From: Acidimicrobiales bacterium
GTDB taxonomy: Bacteria > Actinomycetota > Acidimicrobiia > Acidimicrobiales > CADCSY01
Direction of reading: 5' to 3'
Length of the DNA: 17,250 nt
Assembly (NCBI GenBank): GCA_030447125.1
Contig: JAUJLZ010000018.1
Span: forward strand, 1-17,250
This document shows, piece by piece, positions 11,552 through 17,250 of this stretch (position 1 is its first letter; every line of letters begins with the position of its first letter). The notes below the pieces were generated by a model that was not told the origin of the DNA, searched no databases, and was given only the letters and a program-made list of their open reading frames with translations. The position numbers and the translations under genes were made by a program.

Positions 11552-13612
11552 GTGAGGGTCCCGCCGCCGCCCCAGGCACGCGTCGATCCGCTCGTCGAGC
11601 GCCTGGGTGGCATCGACGTCGCCGATCCCTACCGCTGGTTGGAGGACGGCGACTCGCCTGAGACCCGGGCGTGGGTCGGCGCCCACAACCAGCGGACCCG
11701 CTCGTTGCTCGACGCCCTCCCCTCTCGCGCCGGGCTGCGCCAGCGCCTCGACCAGCTCCTGCGGGTCCCGTCGATCTCCTCGCCCCGTGTGGCCGGCGAG
11801 CGACTCTTCACCCGCGAGCGGGGCGGGGGGCGCGACCAGGCCGTGCTGGTGGTGCGCTCGGCCGTCGACCCCCAGGTCCCCGCCTCCACCCTGGTCGACC
11901 CGGGAGCCCAGGGGGATGTCACCGTCGCCCTCGACTGGTTCCACCCCTCGCCCGACGGCGCCCTGGTGGCCTACGGCACGTCCGAGGCGGGCGACGAACG
12001 CAGCACGCTGCGGGTCCTCGACGTCGCCACCGGCGAGCACCTCGGAGAGGCCATCGCCCACACCCGGGCCGCCAGCGTGGCCTGGCTCGCCGACGGCTCG
12101 GCTTTCGCCTACACCCGCTATCCCGACCCCGCCACCGTCGCTCCCGAGGAGGCCGGCTACCACCGCAGGGTGTGGTGGCACCGCCTGGGCGGTGATCCCG
12201 CCGCCGACGAGCTGGTGTGGGGCGACGACGACATGCCCGACCCCACCGCCTGGCCCCAGGTGTCGCTCAGCCGTGACGGGCGTTGGCTCCTGATCCACGT
12301 GTCACTCGGTTGGAGCCGGGTCGACGTGCACCTGATCGACCGGACCACCGGCGAACGCACCGCCCTGATCGAGGGTGAGGAGGCGGTGACGTCGATGGAG
12401 GTCACCGGTGATCACCTCTTCGGCACCACCACCCTCGGCGCCCCGCGCGGCCGCGTGGTGACGGCGCACCTCGCGGCACCCCAGGCCGACCAGTGGGAGA
12501 CGCTGGTGGCCGAGTCCGACGCCGTCATCGAGGGGGTGGCCGTGGCCGGACCGTCGCTCCTGGTGGCGTCCACCGAGGTGGCGGTCGCCCACCTCCACCG
12601 CTACCGCCTCGACGGTGCCGGCGACGTGGCCGTCGAGCTCCCCGGCCTCGGGAACCTCGCCGGCCTCGACGCCGAGCCCGAACAGGAGCTCGCCTTCGTC
12701 GCCTTCAGCTCCTTTGCCCGCCCGCCGGACCTGTGGCGCTGGACACCTGCCGGTCTCGAGCCCTGGGGCGACGGCACCGACCGAGCGCTCGCCCCCGATG
12801 ACTACGAGGTGCACCAGGTCGCCTACCCCTCCACTGACGGCGTGGAGATCCCCCTGTTCCTGGTGCAGCGGGCCACCACCCGAGCCGACCCCGACACGCC
12901 CGTCGTGCTCACCGGCTACGGCGGCTTCGCCATCGCCAACGGGCCGGCGTGGTCTCCCCTGGCCGTGGCCGTGGCCGACGCCGGGGGCATCTGGGCCGTG
13001 GCCGGCATCCGGGGCGGTTTCGAGCACGGCGAGGACTGGCACCGGGCGGGCATGCGCGAGCGCAAGCAGCAGAGCTTCGACGACTTCATCGCCGCCGCCG
13101 ACTGGCTGGTGTCCGAGGGCCTGACCTCCCGACCCCGACTGGCCATCAGGGGAGGCAGCAACGGTGGCCTGCTCGTGGGCGCCGCCCTGACCCAGCGACC
13201 CGACCTGTGCCGGGCCGTGCACTGCGCCGTGCCCCTGCTCGACATGGTGCGCTTCCCCCGCTTCCTCATCGCCCGGCTGTGGATCGCCGAGTACGGCGAT
13301 CCCGAGGTGGCCGAGGAGCTGGCCTGGCTCCACTCTTGGTCGCCCTACCATCGGGTGGTCGACGCCACCTGTTACCCCGCCGTCCTGCTCACCACCGCCG
13401 AGAGCGACAGCCGGGTGGACCCCTGCCACGCCCGCAAGTTCGCCGCCCGCCTCAGCGCGGCCAGCTCCTGCGCCGACACCCAGCCCGTGCTCCTGCGGGT
13501 GGAGACCAGGGCCGGCCACGGCGCGGGCAAGCCTGTGGGCAAGCAGGCCGACGAGGCGGCCGACGTCCTCGCCTTCCTGTTCGACCAACTGGGCGTGTCC
13601 CTCCCGACCTGA
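11552..13612 (+). CDS. Prolyl oligopeptidase family serine peptidase (S9A)
   Basis: A 686-residue protein of typical prolyl oligopeptidase length. The N-terminal part has DPYRWLED (residues 25-32), the family opening. A seven-bladed beta-propeller region runs to about residue 420, and an alpha/beta-hydrolase domain follows (PVVLTGYGGFAIANGPAWSP, about 450-470). The catalytic triad is readable as Ser536 in RGGSNGGLLVGA, Asp619 in ESDSRVDPCH and His656 in RAGHGAGKP. Family knowledge: these cytosolic enzymes cut short peptides, usually after Pro. No signal peptide is present. GTG 11552 starts 19 bases after bL37 and has no ribosome binding site of its own. ATG or GTG alternatives inside would cut the DPYRWLED region. 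Probably co-transcribed with bL37. Confidence 0.92.
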   Translation: MRVPPPPQARVDPLVERLGGIDVADPYRWLEDGDSPETRAWVGAHNQRTRSLLDALPSRAGLRQRLDQLLRVPSISSPRVAGERLFTRERGGGRDQAVLVVRSAVDPQVPASTLVDPGAQGDVTVALDWFHPSPDGALVAYGTSEAGDERSTLRVLDVATGEHLGEAIAHTRAASVAWLADGSAFAYTRYPDPATVAPEEAGYHRRVWWHRLGGDPAADELVWGDDDMPDPTAWPQVSLSRDGRWLLIHVSLGWSRVDVHLIDRTTGERTALIEGEEAVTSMEVTGDHLFGTTTLGAPRGRVVTAHLAAPQADQWETLVAESDAVIEGVAVAGPSLLVASTEVAVAHLHRYRLDGAGDVAVELPGLGNLAGLDAEPEQELAFVAFSSFARPPDLWRWTPAGLEPWGDGTDRALAPDDYEVHQVAYPSTDGVEIPLFLVQRATTRADPDTPVVLTGYGGFAIANGPAWSPLAVAVADAGGIWAVAGIRGGFEHGEDWHRAGMRERKQQSFDDFIAAADWLVSEGLTSRPRLAIRGGSNGGLLVGAALTQRPDLCRAVHCAVPLLDMVRFPRFLIARLWIAEYGDPEVAEELAWLHSWSPYHRVVDATCYPAVLLTTAESDSRVDPCHARKFAARLSAASSCADTQPVLLRVETRAGHGAGKPVGKQADEAADVLAFLFDQLGVSLPT

Positions 13613-13651
13613 GGTGCGAGCCGCCGATTGGTTGGGTACCACCGCCCCGCC

Positions 13652-14674
13652 ATGACCGCCACCGATCCCGCCGCCGTCGCCGTCGATGCCGGGCTGCGCT
13701 ACGTCAACGATCTCAAGCCCGGCATCAGCCGGCGTCGCCAGGGCAAGGGGTTCTCCTACCGCCGGGCCGACGGCTCGCTGGTCACCGATCCCGAGGAGCG
13801 GGCCCGCATCGAGGCCATCGTCATTCCCCCGGCGTGGACCGACGTGTGGATCTGCCTGCGTCCCGACGGCCACATCCAGGCCACCGGACGAGACGAGCGG
13901 GGCCGCAAGCAGTACCGCTACCACCCCCACTGGCGGGAGGTGCGCGACACGGCCAAGTTCGACAGCCTGGCCGCCTTCGGACGCGTCCTGCCCAGGGTGC
14001 GAGCTCAGGTCGAGGCCGATCTCCGCCGCCCCGGGCTCCCCCAGGAGAAGGTCTTGGCCGCCGTGGTCCACCTCCTCGACGAGACCCTGATCCGCATCGG
14101 CAACGACGAGTACGCCGTCACCAACGACTCCTACGGGCTCACCACCATCGAGCACGACCACGCCGAGGTCCACGGTGGCGTCGTCCAGTTGGAGTTCGGG
14201 GGCAAGAGCGGCACCGAGTTCGACGTGGAGGTCCGTGACCCGCGCCTGGCCCGCATCGTCAGGCAGTGCCAGGAGCTTCCGGGCGAGGACCTGTTCCAGT
14301 ACCTAGACGACGGCCGAGTGGTCGACATCACCTCCACCCACGTCAACGACTACCTGCGCTCGCTGGCCAGAGGCGAGCGCACGGCCAAGGACTTCCGCAC
14401 CTGGGGTGGCACCGTCGTGGCCGCCGAGACCCTCGTCGGGCTGGGGCCGGCGGCCACGCCCAAAGAAGCCGACCGCAACACGCTGGTGGCCATCGACGCC
14501 GCCGCCGAGAAGCTGGGGAACACCCGCGCCGTGGCCCGCAGCAGCTACGTCCACCCCCAGGTCGCCGAGGCCTACCGAGACGGCACCCTGGCCGAGTCCT
14601 GGCGGCGCTCGCGTGGTGGGTCTCGGATGAGCCGGGCCGAGCGCACGGTGCTCAAGCTGCTGGAGGCAGACTGA
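13652..14674 (+). CDS. DNA topoisomerase IB (poxvirus-like)
   Basis: A 340-residue type IB topoisomerase of the compact poxvirus/bacterial kind. LRYVNDLKPGISRRRQGKGF (residues about 14-33) opens the N-terminal domain, and IPPAWTDVWICLRPDGHIQA and KQYRYHPHWREVRD (about 88-101) are conserved. VRIGNDEYA-like and SYGLTTI segments follow, then KDFRTWGGT (with the catalytic Arg) and the active-site Tyr299 in NTRAVARSSYVHP. Family knowledge: the enzyme relaxes supercoils through a 3'-phosphotyrosyl intermediate, needing no ATP. All expected regions are present, so it should be active. ATG 13652 is preferred to TTG 13628. The only box nearby (TACCAC at 13637-13642, 9 bases before ATG) lacks the final T. 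The gap to the peptidase gene is 39 bases, so read-through is possible. Confidence 0.93.
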   Translation: MTATDPAAVAVDAGLRYVNDLKPGISRRRQGKGFSYRRADGSLVTDPEERARIEAIVIPPAWTDVWICLRPDGHIQATGRDERGRKQYRYHPHWREVRDTAKFDSLAAFGRVLPRVRAQVEADLRRPGLPQEKVLAAVVHLLDETLIRIGNDEYAVTNDSYGLTTIEHDHAEVHGGVVQLEFGGKSGTEFDVEVRDPRLARIVRQCQELPGEDLFQYLDDGRVVDITSTHVNDYLRSLARGERTAKDFRTWGGTVVAAETLVGLGPAATPKEADRNTLVAIDAAAEKLGNTRAVARSSYVHPQVAEAYRDGTLAESWRRSRGGSRMSRAERTVLKLLEAD

Positions 14675-14688
14675 ACCAGTCGCTGGCC

Positions 14689-14694
14689 TACCCT
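14689..14694 (+). promoter_or_regulatory. Candidate -10 box (TACCCT) for the unknown 203-residue protein
   Basis: TACCCT ends 8 bases before the ATG at 14703, in the gap between the topoisomerase stop and this gene. The gap has no Shine-Dalgarno sequence, so a leaderless transcript is predicted. Confidence 0.45.
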
Positions 14695-14702
14695 GGCCGG
14701 CG

Positions 14703-15314
14703 ATGCTCGACCACGTCTTCACCGATGCCATCGGGGCCTTGCGCGACGCGCTGGAGAACGCCTTGCTCGAGCGCCAGGCCTTCGAGGAGCGCTTCCAGGT
14801 GGACGTGCTGCTCGGCGACGTGACCTGGGAGACGAGCTATGGCGTCCCCGGTGAAGGCTCGCCCCCCCGGGTGCAGGCCGACATCACCCTGGACTGGCCC
14901 ACGTGGTCGCAGACGGCCTACCGGAGCTGGTACATCGACGAGCCCCCCGACGAGCCCCCCGAGGTCCTGGTCGAGGTGGCCATGCGCATCCAGCGCCTGG
15001 CCCAGCGACCCGACCCCGATCAGGTGCTGGCCGTACTACCCGAGTCCACTCCACTGACGGCGACCGAGGCCCTGGTGCGCTCCGGCCACACCATCGAGCA
15101 GGTCTTCGGCGGTGACGATCCGGGTGACGGCGAGTTCGCCATCGAGGTCTCCTACGAGGGCAGCATCCCCCTCGACGAGCGGACCCTGGCCGACGGCTCG
15201 GTCCTCGACGACCAGTTCGGCGGGATCGGTGGGTGGGTGGCCTCCACCCTGGTCCGCCTGGGCGACCTCAGCTTCGAGTTCCTCCCTCCCGAGGACGACG
15301 GCGACGGGCGGTAG
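14703..15314 (+). CDS. Uncharacterised acidic protein (203 residues)
   Basis: I do not recognise a family. The protein is soluble and strongly acidic, with many Asp and Glu and a C-terminus PPEDDGDGR. An amphipathic helical start (ALRDALENALLERQAFEERF) precedes alternating-strand sequence with several aromatic residues (WETSYG, LDWPTWSQTAYRSWYI). A Pro/Glu-rich linker (DEPPDEPPEVLVEV) leads to a second helix and strand region (FAIEVSYEGSIPLDERTLAD). No signal peptide or membrane segment is seen. Codon bias is strong and a TACCCT box precedes the ATG, so the gene is real. It follows the topoisomerase on the same strand, and its last 47 bases overlap the 3' end of a convergent gene. No function can be inferred. 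Confidence 0.75.
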   Translation: MLDHVFTDAIGALRDALENALLERQAFEERFQVDVLLGDVTWETSYGVPGEGSPPRVQADITLDWPTWSQTAYRSWYIDEPPDEPPEVLVEVAMRIQRLAQRPDPDQVLAVLPESTPLTATEALVRSGHTIEQVFGGDDPGDGEFAIEVSYEGSIPLDERTLADGSVLDDQFGGIGGWVASTLVRLGDLSFEFLPPEDDGDGR

Positions 15315-15783
15315 CGCCACTTGGATCCGGGCCGGGGATCCGACCGTGGGCCAGCTCGGCGGCCATCTCGTCGCGCGTGCGCCCGCTGGCCCCCCAGCCC
15401 ACGACGCGACGGGTGACGCGCGCGCTGGCGCCATCGACGGCTTCGACCGTCCAGGGCCGGCGGAACAGCACCCTGGCCACGACCCCGCCCAGGACCAGGA
15501 CGACGACCAGGACCACGTCGACCAGGGCCAGGATCAGGGGGAGGCCGAGGAACAGCATCAGCACCACCACGGCGATGAAGACGGCCACGCCCAGGATCGC
15601 CGCCGGGGCTTCCCCGGCCCAATCGGGAAGCCCCAGGACATCGAGCCAGCCGCTGCGATCACCGTCGCCCCGCCGGGCCCGGTCGAAGCGGGCTCGCAGG
15701 CCGCGGCCGGCGAGGCGGGGCGCCCACTGGCGACGCACGGTCCAGTGCCTGCCGTCGGGGGTGTCGACTCGCCGGGCTCCCAC
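15268..15783 (-). CDS. Uncharacterised membrane protein with two central helices (171 residues)
   Basis: The N-terminal part is basic (TVRRQWAPRLAGRGLRARFD), followed by DVLGLPDWAGEAPAAI and then two adjacent hydrophobic helices (ILGVAVFIAVVVLMLFLGLP and LILALVDVVLVVVLVLGGVV). FRRPWTVEAVDG and RRVVGWGASGRTRDEMAAEL follow before a basic tail. I recall similar unnamed actinobacterial proteins with the same order of a WAPRL-like start, paired helices and FRRPW-VEA, but no function is known. GTG 15783 is chosen, with GTG 15801 as the alternative. The frame stays open far upstream only because it shadows the kinase gene. It starts 44 bases after the kinase stop on the same strand, so they are probably co-transcribed. 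Its end overlaps the convergent 203-residue gene. Confidence 0.7.
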   Translation of the reverse strand: MGARRVDTPDGRHWTVRRQWAPRLAGRGLRARFDRARRGDGDRSGWLDVLGLPDWAGEAPAAILGVAVFIAVVVLMLFLGLPLILALVDVVLVVVLVLGGVVARVLFRRPWTVEAVDGASARVTRRVVGWGASGRTRDEMAAELAHGRIPGPDPSGATARRRRPREGGTRS

Positions 15784-15827
15784 CGCTCCAGTCTGGTCCA
15801 CTTCGGGCCCGGAGGCCGCCGGGGTGC

Positions 15828-16817
15828 TCAGGACAGGAGCGGGGCCACCAGGTCGGCCAGTGAGGTCTCGGGGCGGGCACCCATGTGGGTGATCACCTCG
15901 CCTGCGACCGCCGCTCCCAGGCGACCGCACGCCACCGGGCCGAGGCCCCGGATCAGACCGTGGAGGAAACCGGCGGCGTAGAGGTCGCCGGCGCCGGTGG
16001 TGTCGACCACCTGGTCCACAGGCGCAGCGTGCACGTCGTGGCGGCCGCCGGCGGCCACCACCGTCGAGCCTGCCGCCCCCCTGGTCATGACCACCAGGTC
16101 GCACACGTCAGCGGCCGCCGCCAACGCCTCGTCGGCGTCGTCGGTCTCGTAGAGCAGCCGCAGCTCGTCCTCGTTGGCGAACAGGAGGTCGACGGCCGAG
16201 GCCACCAGGCTCTGGAGCTCCTTGCGGAAGCGGGCCACGCAGAACGAGTCCGACAGCGACAACCCCACCTGGTGACCGGCACCGTGGGCGATGGTGGCGG
16301 CCTTGTCGAACGCCTCCTTGGCCCGATCGCGGTCGAACAGGTAGCCCTCGAGGTAGGTGAAGGTGGCCCCGGCCACCGTGGCCTCGTCCACGTCGTCGGG
16401 GCCCAGCTCGCTGGCTGCCCCCAACAGCGTGCTCATGGTGCGCTCGGCGTCGGGGGTGACCACGACGAGGCAACGCCCGGTGGGCGAGCCGGTCCCCTGC
16501 GGGGCCACGTCGAAGGCCACCCCCGCAGCCCGGATGTCGTGGGCGAACACCGCCCCGAGCTGGTCGACGGCCACCCGTCCCACGAACGCGGCACGCGAGC
16601 CCAGCGAGGCCAGGCCGGCCATGGTGTTGGCCGCCGAACCGCCGGACACCTCCACCGCCGGTCCCATGGCCGCGTACAGCTGCTCGGCCCGGGACGGCTC
16701 CACCAACGCCATCGACCCCTTCACCAGCTCGTGGGCGACGAGGAAGTCGTCGTCGACCCGGGCGATGACGTCGACCAGGGCGTTGCCGATCCCCACCACG
16801 TCGACCCCTGCGCCCAT
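15828..16817 (-). CDS. PfkB-family carbohydrate/adenosine kinase
   Basis: A 329-residue ribokinase-fold enzyme. The start DVVGIGNALVDVIARVDDDF (residues 6-25), the first PfkB signature region GGSAANTMAGLASLG (59-73), ANEDELRLLYE (214-224), and the second signature VDTTGAGDLYAAGFL (271-285) with catalytic-base Asp278 are all present. The overall pattern (SLSDSFCVARFR, followed by HMGARP near the end) matches proteins commonly annotated as adenosine kinase in this PfkB subgroup; the true substrate (adenosine, ribose or another sugar) is not settled by the sequence. ATG 16817 is supported by a TAGGTT box 8 bases upstream on the minus strand. The frame's upstream extension is a shadow of the M1 peptidase gene. 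It is divergent from that gene over a 33-base gap. Confidence 0.9.
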   Translation of the reverse strand: MGAGVDVVGIGNALVDVIARVDDDFLVAHELVKGSMALVEPSRAEQLYAAMGPAVEVSGGSAANTMAGLASLGSRAAFVGRVAVDQLGAVFAHDIRAAGVAFDVAPQGTGSPTGRCLVVVTPDAERTMSTLLGAASELGPDDVDEATVAGATFTYLEGYLFDRDRAKEAFDKAATIAHGAGHQVGLSLSDSFCVARFRKELQSLVASAVDLLFANEDELRLLYETDDADEALAAAADVCDLVVMTRGAAGSTVVAAGGRHDVHAAPVDQVVDTTGAGDLYAAGFLHGLIRGLGPVACGRLGAAVAGEVITHMGARPETSLADLVAPLLS

Positions 16818-16825
16818 GGGGCGGG

Positions 16826-16831
16826 AACCTA
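16826..16831 (-). promoter_or_regulatory. Candidate -10 box (TAGGTT, minus strand) for the PfkB kinase
   Basis: On the minus strand TAGGTT ends 8 bases before the ATG at 16817, with a C-rich gap and no Shine-Dalgarno sequence. It is 7 bases from the opposing -10 box of the aminopeptidase gene, so the two promoters share the same short stretch. Confidence 0.5.
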
Positions 16832-16838
16832 GTGCCGG

Positions 16839-16844
16839 TAGCCT
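16839..16844 (+). promoter_or_regulatory. Candidate -10 box (TAGCCT) for the M1 aminopeptidase
   Basis: TAGCCT ends 6 bases before the GTG at 16851, predicting a leaderless mRNA starting on a GTG. It supports this GTG as the start and lies in the 33-base divergent gap shared with the kinase gene. Confidence 0.5.
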
Positions 16845-16850
16845 CCATCC

Positions 16851-17250
16851 GTGCCCGACACCCCTCTGCTCGACCCCGTGGCCGAGGACGACTTCCGCCT
16901 GCCCCGCCACATCGTTCCCCGCCGCTATGACCTGCACGTCGAGCCCGACCTGGACACCGCCACCTTCTACGGCACGGTGGCCGTCGCCATCGACGTCGAG
17001 CAGGCAGTGGAAGAGATCGTGTGCAACGCCGCCGAGCTCGAGATCGACGGGGCCTGGCTGGCCGGGCTCGACGGCACCCGCATCGAGGCCGAGCCCCGCC
17101 TCGACGAGGAAGCCGAGCGTCTCACCCTGGTGCTGGTCTCGGTCGCCTGTCCCGGTGCCTGGACCCTGCACGTGGGCTTCCGGGGCGTGCTGAACGACAA
17201 GCTGGCCGGCTTCTACCGCAGCGTCTACACCGACGCCGACGGGGTCGAGC
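16851..17250 (+). CDS. M1-family aminopeptidase, N-terminal part (runs off the window)
   Basis: The frame from GTG 16851 is open to the window end (133 codons). It reads FRLPRHIVPRRYDLHVEPDL, then TFYGTVAVAIDV, a strand-rich region, and LNDKLAGFYRSVY, the opening beta-saddle domain of M1 metallo-aminopeptidases (the LPxxxxPxxYDL start and LNxxLxGFYRS are family signatures). The catalytic GAMEN and HExxH motifs would lie beyond the window and cannot be checked. Family knowledge: these cytosolic zinc enzymes remove N-terminal residues from peptides. It starts 33 bases from the divergent kinase, with a TAGCCT box 6 bases upstream. With the S9 peptidase nearby it gives the region two peptide-degrading enzymes. 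Confidence 0.88.
   Translation, partial: MPDTPLLDPVAEDDFRLPRHIVPRRYDLHVEPDLDTATFYGTVAVAIDVEQAVEEIVCNAAELEIDGAWLAGLDGTRIEAEPRLDEEAERLTLVLVSVACPGAWTLHVGFRGVLNDKLAGFYRSVYTDADGVE

Noticed and set aside
10262..12298. Very long minus-strand open frame (678 codons)
   Set aside because: It lies antisense to the PHP, bL37 and S9 peptidase genes. Its translation is Gly/Val/His/Arg-rich without motifs, as expected for a shadow frame in GC-rich DNA with few stops.
12302..14173. Minus-strand open frame of 623 codons
   Set aside because: Antisense shadow of the S9 peptidase and topoisomerase IB genes. It has no domain, no start signal and low-complexity composition.
1..17250. CRISPR arrays, tRNA or rRNA genes
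   Set aside because: No spaced direct repeats, no cloverleaf-like segments with conserved TTCRA arms, and no conserved rRNA stretches were seen on reading the window.

Overview
The window is about 17 kb of GC-rich DNA (clearly above 65 percent G+C by eye) with strong G/C preference at third codon positions. Product types, abundant GTG starts, start codons sitting a few bases after TANNNT boxes, and a bL37-type mini ribosomal protein all point to an actinobacterium. My best guess is an uncultured Acidimicrobiia-like lineage; that placement is inference from gene content and style only.

Region 1 (1-2330) is a decay corridor. It holds remnants of an IS256-type transposase (+) and an IS3-type OrfB (-) running into each other tail to tail. 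An intact Panacea/SocA-type antitoxin-like gene follows, with tightly coupled but frameshifted downstream genes: an unknown small protein, an L7/L12-like helical fragment, and the C-terminal half of a GNAT acetyltransferase. Several inferred frameshifts look like loss of one C from a C run. The remaining 15 kb shows no similar shifts, so decay is more likely than sequencing error.

Region 2 (2336-4976, +) carries an AlkZ-like winged-helix protein with the QxQ motif, a probable nonsense-interrupted ORF, and the azlC-azlD pair for branched-chain amino acid export. Region 3 (5006-8617, -) carries DUF488, aldehyde dehydrogenase, a short-chain dehydrogenase, a VOC/glyoxalase-fold protein and a GlsB/YeaQ-type membrane protein. 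The first four are close enough to be one small-molecule or aldehyde-handling cluster, although the dehydrogenase also seems to have its own promoter.

Region 4 (8690-15314, +) carries a stand-alone NuoF-like flavoprotein, a HhH-PHP metallo-phosphoesterase-like protein without the PolX polymerase domain, the tiny bL37 gene, a prolyl-oligopeptidase-type S9 peptidase, a poxvirus-like topoisomerase IB, and an unknown 203-residue protein. Region 5 (15268-17250) carries a two-helix membrane protein and a PfkB/adenosine-kinase-type kinase on the minus strand, divergent from an M1 aminopeptidase that runs off the window end. The divergent pair share a 33-bp gap with two back-to-back -10 boxes.

The strongest general pattern is regulatory: eight genes in the window have a TANNNT box ending 6-9 nt before the start codon, which predicts leaderless mRNAs. 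No tRNA, rRNA, CRISPR array or complete mobile element was seen.
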